From Puccinia triticina (taxonomy: Eukaryota; Basidiomycota; Pucciniomycetes; Pucciniales; Pucciniaceae): a stretch of DNA of 64,000 nt. Below are positions 11,503 through 21,021 of the stretch, piece after piece; positions within the stretch are counted from its first letter, which is position 1, and each line of letters starts with the position of its first letter. The notes under the pieces are model-generated. The model did not search any database. It saw only the letters and a program-made list of their open reading frames with translations, and had not been told where the DNA came from. The translations under genes and the position numbers were made by a program. The stretch covers positions 8,175,501 through 8,239,500 of the forward strand of contig NC_070560.1 of assembly GCF_026914185.1 (NCBI RefSeq), given 5' to 3'.

Positions 11503-12305
11503 TGTGGTAGACGGAAAAGTGAAAAATCAAAAGTTTTTTCGCATACATATATTTACTCACAATACGCCTCAAGATACCATCAAACAGACCTCAGAAATGG
11601 ATTCTACGGCCAATTTTACCCCTAGTCACCACTGAAAGCATCACCTGAACCCCGCTGGATTGGAACCTACACTTCTTTGGACACTGGACACCCATCACAC
11701 GTTCAACATACCCAGTCACCAGCCTGTCACCAGCCTCAATTCAAGGATCACAGCATTATGCTTATACAAATCACAGGATACAAACATACATCTCCCCATC
11801 AGACTGCAGTCATTACATATTATCAAGTACTCTTCTATTTCCATATTATGATGTCATCACACACTGACTCTGCAGCCTCAGACTTCATTTATGCACCCCC
11901 TGCATCCACCTGTCAACTCATGCAGTCTACTGTCACTTTACGCAGCCTTCATGTGGCCCTAATGCATTCTTATGACATCATTTATGTACCCCTGACACAT
12001 TATGACATCATTTGTATCTACTCCCACCAGCTAAAATCCCTCACACTGTTGTCTAGATTAGTCAAAACCCTAACCCACAAGCCCTCTGGGGCTCCACTTT
12101 TGTCTATATAAGGAGCTCCCTCCTCCCCAGTTGTCAGCTCCTCAGTTCATTACTCACCAATCACAGTCACCCCAACATTTACAGTTCAGCCTTATATATA
12201 TACTTAAACAACCTACATAACAACCCTTACATTAACAATAACAACAATTTATTCAGTGTCATCAACAAGCTCATCTTGAACCAACCAACCCTATCACTTC
12301 ATTAA

Positions 12306-12337
<32 letters not shown>

Positions 12338-12427
12338 ATCTGATAGTATAGAAGGGCAGAGTTTGCACCTCCATCATCCCCTTCTCCATTCAGCAAAAGG
12401 TTCTCAGGAACACTTTTGAGTCTTACA
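11503..12427 (+). repeat. Element I 5' LTR
   Basis: Starts TGTGGTAGACGG and ends GAGTCTTACA, 925 bases. A TATA box (TATATAAG) lies at 12105-12112, so transcription should start near 12135. ORFs inside it (for example 11677-12111) recur exactly in the 3' LTR and are not genes. The segment directly downstream (AGGGAGTCCCCAACG) is where a primer-binding site should be, but it lacks the usual TGG start. Confidence 0.95.
12105..12112 (+). promoter_or_regulatory. TATA box in the Element I LTR
   Basis: TATATAAG sits about two thirds into the LTR. The matching position in the 3' LTR is 23077-23084. Element II has the same motif in its LTRs on the minus strand (35131-35137 and 45566-45572), so it is conserved between the two families. 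Confidence 0.6.
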
Positions 12428-13034
12428 AGGGAGTCCCCAACGTGATAGGATAATCTTGTTTGATCGACAACGGATAATCAATTTCAACCATATAACCAGA
12501 AATACATCGTCTACGGATCTCAACTTCGAGCGGAAAAAGGAATCAAATTCATCAACAAATCTATCAAACTCAACGGCATATTCAGTTATTCTGTTGAACG
12601 ACTAGTCGACTTTTAGGAACATCCAAAGGACCGATTACAAACCTCTGAAAAGAAAACTTAACCATCCGAACTGAAAAGAGTATCTCGAAGGAAGCAGCCA
12701 GTTATAAAACCTCAAGAAGGGCAAGAGTAAGACCTGAAGAATTTGGATAACTAGGATCCTGTTAGAAGAGAACTCCGGAATCGTTTGAAGAAAACAGCTG
12801 TTTATAAAACCTTAAGAAGGGCAAGTGTAAGACCTGAAGAATTTGGATAGGCAGAGACTGTTTGAAGAACAATCTCAGAACGGTAAAGTTATTTATATCA
12901 ATTATTAAAAGAAAACCCCCAATATGCCCTGGTAAAGAGACCAGAGACCAGATATTATTGTTTCTTTTTCAGAGCACAGTAACAGGTAGCAGCGGATATT
13001 CATATTACAAAACCAGGAATCAACACGAACCGGC
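12428..13034 (+). repeat. Element I untranslated leader with a 100-bp direct repeat
   Basis: There is no gene. The segment at 12700-12749 (TATAAAACCTCAAGAAGGGC … GAATTTGGATA) repeats with small changes at 12800-12849, a period of 100 bases. It lies between the LTR and gag where packaging or dimerisation signals of retroelement RNA would be expected, but that role is inference. Confidence 0.6.
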
Positions 13035-15518
13035 ATGAGTTTACCGTTCAGTCTACCAGATATGGAGAGCGGATTTGCTCCCTCCACCCCGTTTAGAAAC
13101 AGAACATTGACAGGAACTTCGGGACTGAATTGGAATTCGGAATCTACAAATCCACCTCCACCACCTAGGAAAGACAAGGGAAAGGGACCAGAGAATCAAT
13201 TCAGAGAGCAGACTGAAGAGGACTTATCAGACACTGATGAAACTCCACAACCCGAAAATATACCCCCAAGACAAACAACTCCACGACAACGACCTTCTGG
13301 GTACGGAATCCACAATACAGAAAATCAGCAAGAATATATGTTTCAGCCTCAATTTCAACAACAACAAATACCGATGCAAAATCCGCAACCTATGTATTAT
13401 TACCCCCAACCAATACCCCAATCAAAGCCAGTCATCATCAAAGAACCTGGGCTTTTCTACAAGGGTAGCCAGTTTATGAAGTTCCTGCAACGATTCGAGC
13501 GAGCGGCATATGGTCACGGAGCGTCGGATTGCGAGAAAGCAATCCAGATACCACGATTCATACGAACAGAAGAGTTAAAGTGCCAGCTTGAGGAAATGGA
13601 TGGGTACGATGATTATGATTGGAAGAAGCTTCGAGCGGCAATGGTCAAAGCCTGGGGTGACCTCGATAATACGATCATGTATACTGTGGACGACCTTATC
13701 AAAGTAGCTAAGCAGCAAGCTAAAGAAGGAATTTCAAGCTATCGGGATTATAAAGCGTACCTTGCAAAATTCACCCCGATCCTCAAGTATCTAGTAAAGA
13801 ACGAACATATCAACAAAGACGATGACGCCGGTTTACTATTCTTAAGTGCCTTCTCGACAGAAAGCCAACGAAGCATTAAACGCACACTCATCAATGAAAA
13901 TCAGCTTCCAAAGGCCAAGGATGGAAGTAACAAGGCACCAAAATGGGAAGACTTAACAAAGGCCGCGGAAACAGAGGTACAAGTTGACGAAGGTTACACA
14001 AATTTCTCCAGTTTCTCCGAATCCACGCGCATCATGCAGAAGGATTTGGATCTTAAGAAAGGCAACGGAAAGCGACGAGAGCAGATGCTAAAGGAAAGCC
14101 CAAGCAATAAGGAGGTAGAACAGAAACTACAAGAAGTACAGCAGGAGCTTGCCACGCTTAAACAACAGATCAAGAATGGAGCACCCACCGGCTATAATCG
14201 GCAAGGACCATCAGAAAAACAAGAATTCAACCGCGGAAATGCTCGGCCGTCAACCCCGCTATATGAAGCCCAGAACTGCTTTTATTGCAAGAGAGAAGGA
14301 CACCCTACCTATCAATGCCCAGAAGCAGCAAAAGACATGAAACAAGGCTTGGTGAAGCGAATTGGTAAAGAATGGTATTTACCTGACGGCCAGCAAATAC
14401 CGTGGGTACCTTCGAGACCAATACGATCAGTGGTTGCAGGAGCATCAGCCGAACCTCGAATGCAAGAAGCCATCAAGAAATTGGCGGACTCACAGCAAAC
14501 TGAAAATGGGAACACGGCCTTCATGAAAGCCTCAGTACAAACCATCCATTGGAGCCCTCCTACCTTAGGCGCGGAAAACTTCATGAGATCTCATCCTGTC
14601 ACTAGGTCAGAAGCTCAAAAAGGCCGACACGAAGTTAGGATCCAGGAACCAGAAAAAGATGCCATGGATATTGATCGTGAAGAAGAAGTGGACAGATCAC
14701 CAAAAGAAACTCCGAAAAAGGCGCCTGAGAAAGTCTGGAGCCGGGAACGAGTACCGACAATCCTGAAAAGAGACTCACCAGAGGAAGCCCTACTACAGGA
14801 CTTGGACAATGTCAAGATTCCCACAACGTTTGCACAACTCACTACGATATCGCCTTCATACACAGAACAGATCATAGCAAAATTACAGGGACGTCTGTCA
14901 GGCAAGAATACCTCCACCACCTACATCGCAACTGAAGCGGCCAAAGTAGCTGCACCAATGACCACCTTACCAGAGGAAGAAGGACCTTCAGATCCATGCT
15001 ACTACAGTTGTGCCCTGGGATACGTAACCGCGCAAGTTGGGGGAGAAAAAGTCGACTTTATGGTGGATTCCGGTTCTATGGTCAACGTCATACCCCGATC
15101 AGTAGCGGAGGACTTGGAGCTAGAATCTGTGATAGTGAACATACCCATGCAAGGTGTTGGTGGAGCCAGATGCGACATTACCGGCGTAGTCGAGAACTGC
15201 CCAATACAGATCGGCCGATTTTCCGGACCCGCTCACCTCTTTATATCACCAAAGGCTCAAGATTGTATTTTAGGGCGACCTTTTCTATTTGATTACGATT
15301 GCACTTTAGAATACCACGAAACAGGGGAGACTCTCACGTTTCAAGGAAACAAGGGTCGGCGAATTTCGGTACCATTGGCTCGAACCGGACAAGGACGAGG
15401 ATGGGATAATCGAAAGGATCTCAGTACCAATAGTATGAAATCAGTCCCAGCATCAGAACCTAGCAATAACGAAGAACATCGAATGTTTAAGAAGAAGCCG
15501 AATCAGCATTTTTTATAA
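13035..15518 (+). CDS. gag: Element I Gag-protease polyprotein
   Basis: An 827-residue ORF. The N-terminal third is Gln/Pro-rich and disordered, followed by a capsid-like helical region (about 140-330) and a basic, Gln-rich segment. One CCHC zinc knuckle (CFYCKREGHPTYQC, about 415-428) marks the nucleocapsid. The C-terminal part is a retroviral-type aspartic protease with the catalytic DSG in FMVDSGSMVNVIP (about 675-687) and the ILGRPFLFDYDC segment near residue 750. The start matches the homologous Element II start (MGLPFTNMPELE versus MSLPFSLPDMES). The ORF ends CAT TTT TTA TAA, and the codons before the stop form a slippery heptamer that would move ribosomes into pol. It packages element RNA and processes the polyprotein. 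Confidence 0.93.
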   Translation: MSLPFSLPDMESGFAPSTPFRNRTLTGTSGLNWNSESTNPPPPPRKDKGKGPENQFREQTEEDLSDTDETPQPENIPPRQTTPRQRPSGYGIHNTENQQEYMFQPQFQQQQIPMQNPQPMYYYPQPIPQSKPVIIKEPGLFYKGSQFMKFLQRFERAAYGHGASDCEKAIQIPRFIRTEELKCQLEEMDGYDDYDWKKLRAAMVKAWGDLDNTIMYTVDDLIKVAKQQAKEGISSYRDYKAYLAKFTPILKYLVKNEHINKDDDAGLLFLSAFSTESQRSIKRTLINENQLPKAKDGSNKAPKWEDLTKAAETEVQVDEGYTNFSSFSESTRIMQKDLDLKKGNGKRREQMLKESPSNKEVEQKLQEVQQELATLKQQIKNGAPTGYNRQGPSEKQEFNRGNARPSTPLYEAQNCFYCKREGHPTYQCPEAAKDMKQGLVKRIGKEWYLPDGQQIPWVPSRPIRSVVAGASAEPRMQEAIKKLADSQQTENGNTAFMKASVQTIHWSPPTLGAENFMRSHPVTRSEAQKGRHEVRIQEPEKDAMDIDREEEVDRSPKETPKKAPEKVWSRERVPTILKRDSPEEALLQDLDNVKIPTTFAQLTTISPSYTEQIIAKLQGRLSGKNTSTTYIATEAAKVAAPMTTLPEEEGPSDPCYYSCALGYVTAQVGGEKVDFMVDSGSMVNVIPRSVAEDLELESVIVNIPMQGVGGARCDITGVVENCPIQIGRFSGPAHLFISPKAQDCILGRPFLFDYDCTLEYHETGETLTFQGNKGRRISVPLARTGQGRGWDNRKDLSTNSMKSVPASEPSNNEEHRMFKKKPNQHFL
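15509..15515 (+). promoter_or_regulatory. Predicted -1 ribosomal frameshift site between gag and pol
   Basis: The heptamer T TTT TTA lies in the correct phase (CA-T TTT TTA-TAA) immediately before the gag stop at 15516-15518. It fits X XXY YYZ and is the same heptamer used at the gag-pol junction of HIV-1. After a -1 slip the ribosome reads ATA ACT ACC… with no stop until the end of pol at 19081. A downstream stimulatory RNA structure was not identified by eye. Confidence 0.7.
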
Positions 15519-18500
15519 CTACCGGCATCCAGCTAGGGAGTAATTTGCTTCAGCTAGTCAAGCAGGTTATATCTCGGACGCCGGGTTCTCTCGACTGGCC
15601 TAAATCATTTCTCCTAAAAAACTTTCAACAAACATCAAAACAGACAAAAACATTTTTTTCTAAAATCCTATCACTCATAGAGAATATTCTTATCATTTTC
15701 TTTACGCTATTGAAAATCTGTAACATTAGAAAAGACTCACTACCAGTTCCAGAAACAGTGCCTTCGGAAAAACCCGGCATTTTTGGATTAACTCCTTCAG
15801 TCAACACCACTAGAATACCGAAACCGGACAGCAACTCACAACAGCTTCTTGGATCCTTACTTACTAAAGGTTTGGGATCAAGGTTTCAAGATGGATTGTG
15901 CCAGAGTTGGAGGGACGGAAGCTTGTGGTGCATGACAAAGTATAAACCTGTAGCAAAGAAAATCAGACCAATCAATCAACCAATTCCACAAGCACTGAAT
16001 CCACCTCTTCAAAGACCACCGCTATCACGAGATCCCTACCAAACACCTCTTACGCCTCATCCACCAGACTTTAAGCCTACCGCTAGGATTACGGAAGAAC
16101 CCTTGAAAGTAGTAAACTTTGGACCCGACGGATGGCTGTGGGAGGAGGAATTAAAATTGTTCAAGCATTTAATCGTGATTCGAGAAAAAGCTGTGGCCTT
16201 CACGCCGGAGGAAAGAGGACTCTTGAAACATTCATATGGTTTACCATATGTCATACCGGTAATTGATCATGTACCATGGCAGAAGAAACCGATTCCAATC
16301 CCAGCAGCAATCAAAGACGAATACGTGGAGCAAGTACGGGAACGGGTACGGAATAAACTCTACGAGCAATCAACGTCAAGTTACTCTAGTCCGGTTTTTT
16401 GCGTACTCAAACATGACGGGAAGTTAAGGATAGTTCACGACTTACAAGAAATGAATAAAGTCACCATCAAAGACGCAGGGCTACCACCAGCAACAGAAGA
16501 GTTTGTGGAATCCTTTGCCGGACGAGCCTGTTATGGATTAGGTGATATTATGGGTGGATATGACGAAAGGGAATTGGCCCCGGAATCAAGACCTCTCACC
16601 ACCTTTGATACTCCGTTAGGAAGATTTCAACTCACCAGACTTCCGCAGGGCGCAACCAATTCAGTAGCAGTCTATCAAGCACAAATGATGTGGATTCTCC
16701 AGGATGAGATACCCGACCACGTAGGCGTATTTATTGACGATGGCGGTATTAAAGGGCCAAGTTCCACATACAATGATGAAGTTTTAGAAGAGAATCCCGG
16801 AATTCGACGTTTTATCTGGGAATACGCTCAAACGCTGGAAAGAATCTTATTCCGAATTGAAGAGGCGGGACTCACTATCTCAGGAAAGAAATTTGCATGC
16901 TGCGTACCTGCTTTGGATATTGTGGGTCATGTGGTCTGCAAAGAAGGACGAAGGGTTTCAGATCAGAAGAAGAATAAGATAACGACATGGCCAACTCCCA
17001 ATAACGTCACGGAACTCCGAGGCTTCATGGGAATCGTAACTTATGTCAGGATTTTCGTCAGGAATCTGTCTGAAATAGCTGCTCCACTCCGAAGGCTGAC
17101 ACGAAAGGACGTAGAATGGCTCTGGGACAAAAGCTGTGACGATGCCTTCAATCAGCTAAAAGAGATAATTGGAGAAGATATCACCCTGAAGAACCTTGAT
17201 TATTCGAAAGACGCAGGGCTTATTGTTTTAGCAGTGGATTCCAGTTTCATTGCGGCCGGTGCAGTACTCTCACAACAGGAGCTTGAAACCGGATTAAATC
17301 GACCAGTATTGTACGAATCAATTGTGTTTTCGCCAGTCGAATCGAAATATTCACAGCCTAAACTGGAACTCTGTGGGGTGGCACGAATCCTGAAAAAACT
17401 ACAAACGCTCTTATGGGGTCAACATTTCGAACTCCAAGTGGACGCGCAGTCCCTAATTCAAATGATCAACTCACCTTCACTTCCAAATGCCCCCATGACA
17501 AGATGGGTAGCATTCATCCAACTTTTTTCGTTCGAAATGGTGCATAAGCCAGGGAAAACGTTCACGATGCCAGACGCCTTGTCCAGACGTCCAATAAGCG
17601 ACGAAGAGGAAGAATTCTACAATGATACGGAAGACTTTGACGAGGAAGAACCCCTAATCAAAGCCTGCTCATGGTATAACATAATTTCAGCCTCAACGGA
17701 ACTATTGGAGTGGGAGACTTCTGGTTTCTGGACAGACCTCAAATATTATCTACAAACACTGCAGAGACCTTGTTCTATGGATCTGGAGGACTTTCAGAAA
17801 CTTAAACGAAAATCGGTTAACTATTTTATCCAGAATGGACGACTCATGAGAAGACATTCACCCATGCCACAACTAGTGATCTCCAAGATATCCTACCAGA
17901 GCAAGTTATTACGAATGGTTCACGAAGATCTAGGACACCGGGGACTTGAGGAAACATACCAGCGATTAGTCTGCCGATTTTGGTGGCCAAGTTTGAAGAA
18001 AAAAGTCAAATTATGGGTACATAGCTGCGAACCTTGTCAAAAGAGGGACCCATTAGTTCCACGAGAAATACGGCACCCCACAGGAGAGAGTAGCTTATTC
18101 GGACGAGTAGCTTTGGACGTCTGTTATATCAAAGCTGGACGGTACAAGTACTTGCTAGTAGCACGGGATGATTTGTCTGGATGGGTTGAAGCAGCTCCTC
18201 TGGTGAAACTGACAGCCGCAACTATTGGAAAATTTCTCCTTGAAGAATGGGTCTATCGATATGGCGTAATCAAAGCGGTGACGGCAGACAATGGACCGGA
18301 ATTCAAGAATGAATTCATCAAAGCAGTCGAAAAGATTGGAGCAGTATTTAGGCCTCCTACACCTTATTATCCTGAAGCCAATGGTATGATTGAAAGAGGA
18401 CACCGACCCATTAAAGACACCCTAATCAAGATGTGTGGCGAATCTGGTGGGAAATGGAGGGAATATCTGCCTTTAGTACTCTTTGCTGACAGAATTTCGA

Positions 18501-19081
18501 CAAAACGCACAACGGGATATTCACCTTACGAGCTGGTGTTCGGCCAGAAAGCGGTTCTCCCGGTTGACTTGGAAATGGACACTTATCTGGGGATTGATTG
18601 GACTGAAGTCAGCACCACGGAACAACTCTTGGAGGCAAGGACTATGCAACTGGAACGTCGAGAAGAAATTCTAGGGATAGCTCACGAAAAGTTGATGAAG
18701 GTCAGAAATTCATCTGTTCGATACTGGGATCGACGAATGGCAGCAAGACTTCGGAAGCCGTTAGATCCAGGAGAACTAGTTTTGGTCTACAACAAAAGCC
18801 TGGAGGATCAGTGGGGAAAGTTGTTTGCAAATCGATGGAACGGACCTTTTCGGATCAAGCAACAACTACCCAAGGGTTCCTATATCTTGGAAGAATTGGA
18901 TGGGACTGAACTCAAGAGGGCTTATGCAGCTTCACATATCAAACGGTTTTACCCTCGAGGACGTGAACTAGCAGACATTCAGGAGGATGAGGATCCATCT
19001 CAGCCGGAGCCTGCAGACGACGAAATGGAGGAAGTATCTGGCAACAGTTCGGATGGTGGATCATCAGATGGCTCTGACTGA
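15515..19081 (+). CDS. pol: Element I Pol: reverse transcriptase, RNase H, integrase
   Basis: The frame is open from the slippery site to 19081 (about 1188 codons after the slip) with no suitable ATG at its start, consistent with expression as a Gag-Pol fusion. Numbered from 15545: a linker with a hydrophobic stretch (ILIIFFTLLKI, about 52-62); RT from about 255 with YSSPVFCVLKHDGKLRIVHD (about 279) and the catalytic FIDD of VFIDDGGIKG (about 394), where most Ty3 elements have YLDD; RNase H with AVDSS (about 562), PKLELCGV and VDAQSL; integrase zinc finger (HEDLGHRG to CEPCQKR, about 792-835); and integrase core Asp in ALDVCY (about 857), Asp in TADNGPEF (about 914) and Glu in NGMIERG (about 948). 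WNGPFRI near 1099 is the GPF/Y module. There is no chromodomain; the C-terminus is acidic and Ser-rich. All catalytic residues are present. Confidence 0.93.
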   Translation: MTTGIQLGSNLLQLVKQVISRTPGSLDWPKSFLLKNFQQTSKQTKTFFSKILSLIENILIIFFTLLKICNIRKDSLPVPETVPSEKPGIFGLTPSVNTTRIPKPDSNSQQLLGSLLTKGLGSRFQDGLCQSWRDGSLWCMTKYKPVAKKIRPINQPIPQALNPPLQRPPLSRDPYQTPLTPHPPDFKPTARITEEPLKVVNFGPDGWLWEEELKLFKHLIVIREKAVAFTPEERGLLKHSYGLPYVIPVIDHVPWQKKPIPIPAAIKDEYVEQVRERVRNKLYEQSTSSYSSPVFCVLKHDGKLRIVHDLQEMNKVTIKDAGLPPATEEFVESFAGRACYGLGDIMGGYDERELAPESRPLTTFDTPLGRFQLTRLPQGATNSVAVYQAQMMWILQDEIPDHVGVFIDDGGIKGPSSTYNDEVLEENPGIRRFIWEYAQTLERILFRIEEAGLTISGKKFACCVPALDIVGHVVCKEGRRVSDQKKNKITTWPTPNNVTELRGFMGIVTYVRIFVRNLSEIAAPLRRLTRKDVEWLWDKSCDDAFNQLKEIIGEDITLKNLDYSKDAGLIVLAVDSSFIAAGAVLSQQELETGLNRPVLYESIVFSPVESKYSQPKLELCGVARILKKLQTLLWGQHFELQVDAQSLIQMINSPSLPNAPMTRWVAFIQLFSFEMVHKPGKTFTMPDALSRRPISDEEEEFYNDTEDFDEEEPLIKACSWYNIISASTELLEWETSGFWTDLKYYLQTLQRPCSMDLEDFQKLKRKSVNYFIQNGRLMRRHSPMPQLVISKISYQSKLLRMVHEDLGHRGLEETYQRLVCRFWWPSLKKKVKLWVHSCEPCQKRDPLVPREIRHPTGESSLFGRVALDVCYIKAGRYKYLLVARDDLSGWVEAAPLVKLTAATIGKFLLEEWVYRYGVIKAVTADNGPEFKNEFIKAVEKIGAVFRPPTPYYPEANGMIERGHRPIKDTLIKMCGESGGKWREYLPLVLFADRISTKRTTGYSPYELVFGQKAVLPVDLEMDTYLGIDWTEVSTTEQLLEARTMQLERREEILGIAHEKLMKVRNSSVRYWDRRMAARLRKPLDPGELVLVYNKSLEDQWGKLFANRWNGPFRIKQQLPKGSYILEELDGTELKRAYAASHIKRFYPRGRELADIQEDEDPSQPEPADDEMEEVSGNSSDGGSSDGSD

Positions 19082-19671
19082 GCTGGATCACACCTACCAG
19101 GGTTGTTGTTTAAGTTGGGGGAGGAAAAAAGACCTGCTCCTGACAAAGTCACTCTTTAAATAATTTCAATTGTCAGTTCAGTGGATATCAGGACCATCTT
19201 TTCAAACCAAAGCAAAAACTCAACATAAAACAACAACAAAAAAAAAAAAAAAAAAAAAAAAAACCTCACACAGCTTCTATACTGTTCCTTCTTCTCCATT
19301 TCTCTTATCTTTTTTCTCTCTCTTTCTCTCTCAGTGGTATGCTTACAGGGAAGGTTGGGGACAACCTGTTTAAGTTGGGGGAGGGGGGTCTGGGATGGAT
19401 TAATTTCAAAAATGAAAAGAACAAAAGACAACAATAAAATAAAAATAACTAATCATCTTTATCCTTAGGGTTCTGGGGGTTTTACAATTTTTTTTTTTTT
19501 TTTTTGAGTTTTTTAGGATTATCTATCGATTTTTTTTGAGAAGGATACGTTTTACCCCGGGTACTCTGGACAAAAGATTAGTAACAACAGAAAACTAGGA
19601 AAGAAACAAGCCAGAGGATCAGTATTGTGGGTGTAAGCAGGTGTAAAAAGAGGAGGAAACTCACGAAGGAA
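19082..19671 (+). other. Element I post-pol spacer with two internal polypurine tracts
   Basis: The motif AAGTTGGGGGAGG, which also precedes the 3' LTR, occurs here twice (19112-19124 and 19372-19384). Between them are an A run (about 19234-19263) and a pyrimidine-rich tract. A T run lies at about 19488-19505. No ORF is convincing. The spacer separates pol from the 3' end of the antisense gene, which stops at 19672. Confidence 0.7.
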
Positions 19672-21021
19672 CTAGTCATCGTAGCCAGCTTGACGCATGG
19701 TAGATCGAAACTCTTCGGATACGACCTGGAAGATGTGAACTTGCTGGATTCGACCGTTGACGACCTCGTTGGGAATCTGCTGGCAGTAGGGTACGAAGGC
19801 TCGAGCAAAAGTGTGATAGAGCCTAGTATAGGCCTCGGAGTCGATTGCGAAACGAGCACAATGCTCGATAGCTAAGGGACGATGGGGCTCCAGGAGAGCT
19901 TGGACTTGGAGGTCGCTTAAGAAGGGGTAATCCTCGATCGGGGGTTGACCAATGATGGAGGGGGTGGAAGCACGAGAAATGCTACTCATGCTGACGTCGT
20001 CCGCCAGATCAGTCTCGGTGACACCATCGGCATCGGCCTCACCATCGGCATCACCATCGGCATCATCAACGCCGTTGGCATTGGCACCACCTTCAGGATC
20101 AACGGCATCAACCTCGATGGGTTGATGACCGTTGGGCTTGTTACCAGTAGGCGCGGGCGGGTTAAGCCAGTCGGCAGGTGATAGAGTAAGGAGAAGGACG
20201 TACACCACCCGACCACTCAATAAGGAGGTCCATCCCATCATCGGCGCGATCGGTCTCGGCAGTAGCTTCCCCGGATTGAGATGAGCCTGACGCACCCGAA
20301 CCCTGGGAACGATCCCCATACTCGGCCGAGGAATGAGACCCGTACTCGGACGAATCTGCGATCGAGTTTCGACAGCTGATAGCCGGCGAAGTGAGGTTGC
20401 TGGGACGAGGAGCAGCCGGTACCAGCCACTCGTCGCCTATGACAACTCGGTTGGATACTAAGAACTGTGTGGCGAAGATCGGTGGTCAGGAACTCGCATG
20501 GAAAAAAAAAAAGGGGAAGAGAAAGATTGACTCACTGGATTGTCGGCTTCGTCGGAAGCGGGTCGATAAACGGGCGAGTTGGGATGTGATCTCTCACCCG
20601 GGAGGCGAGGTTGGTATACTGGAGACGCCTGGCCGGGACTGGCTGCATCCGCACCCTGAAAGCGGGGGTGGAGGCCCACCAACCCGGGGGGAACCCGCGA
20701 CGGGGAGGGCGACGGGGTCCGGAGTTCGGACGGGGAATCCGGACGATCACTGGATGCGATAATCTGAAGTAACCGAAGAATGGAGTCAGTATTGGATCGG
20801 ATAGCTTACAGCGGTCCGGATATACAACTCACCGAAGCCACTTGGGCCATCGCCGATCCGGCAACGACAAAAGGCCAATGATCCGGAGAAGCCGGGCCAT
20901 CAGCTGAGCGATTGACTCGGGTTCGAGGTCGATTGGGGCGGTTGAACGCTTCCAAACGCTGGCGGGACCATTGGAACCATGAAGGACGAATCACCCCGCC
21001 TCTGTACATAGGCCCGTCCAT
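19672..21021 (-). CDS. Element I antisense accessory gene, 4 exons, unknown function
   Basis: Four minus-strand exons join in phase 0: 21021-20833 (donor GTGAGT), 20763-20536 (donor GTGAGT), 20464-20204 (donor GTACGT) and 20136-19672. They give 380 codons. The last acceptor ends in AAG rather than CAG or TAG. The protein opens MDGPMYRGGVIRPSWFQWSR, has a Pro/Ser-rich middle (SELRTPSPSPSRVPPG), an acidic Asp-Ala-Gly repeat segment, and a helical C-terminal domain (LLEPHRPLAIEHCARF … RIQQVHIFQVV … MRQAGYDD). The C-terminal pattern F-x(6)-C…P…RI-x(5)-FQ…AGY recurs in the antisense gene of Element II (36521-37941). No known domain is recognised. Transcription would run opposite to gag-pol and end near pol. 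An upstream exon may exist. An envelope protein is unlikely because no signal peptide or membrane anchor is seen. Confidence 0.65.

Noticed and set aside
11677..12111. 144-codon ORF, repeated exactly at 22649-23083
   Set aside because: Both lie in the LTRs of Element I and contain the LTR promoter; there is no domain. The identity is explained by LTR duplication.
19170..19434. ORFs on both strands across the A run after pol
   Set aside because: They read homopolymer lysine or phenylalanine tracts and are low-complexity artefacts.
20391..20762. 123-codon plus-strand ORF in Element I
   Set aside because: It lies opposite two antisense exons and crosses a splice junction and a homopolymer; the minus-strand model is better supported.
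19672..21021. Antisense gene as an envelope (errantivirus-like) gene
   Set aside because: An env gene would be on the sense strand with a signal peptide and membrane anchor; neither is present.
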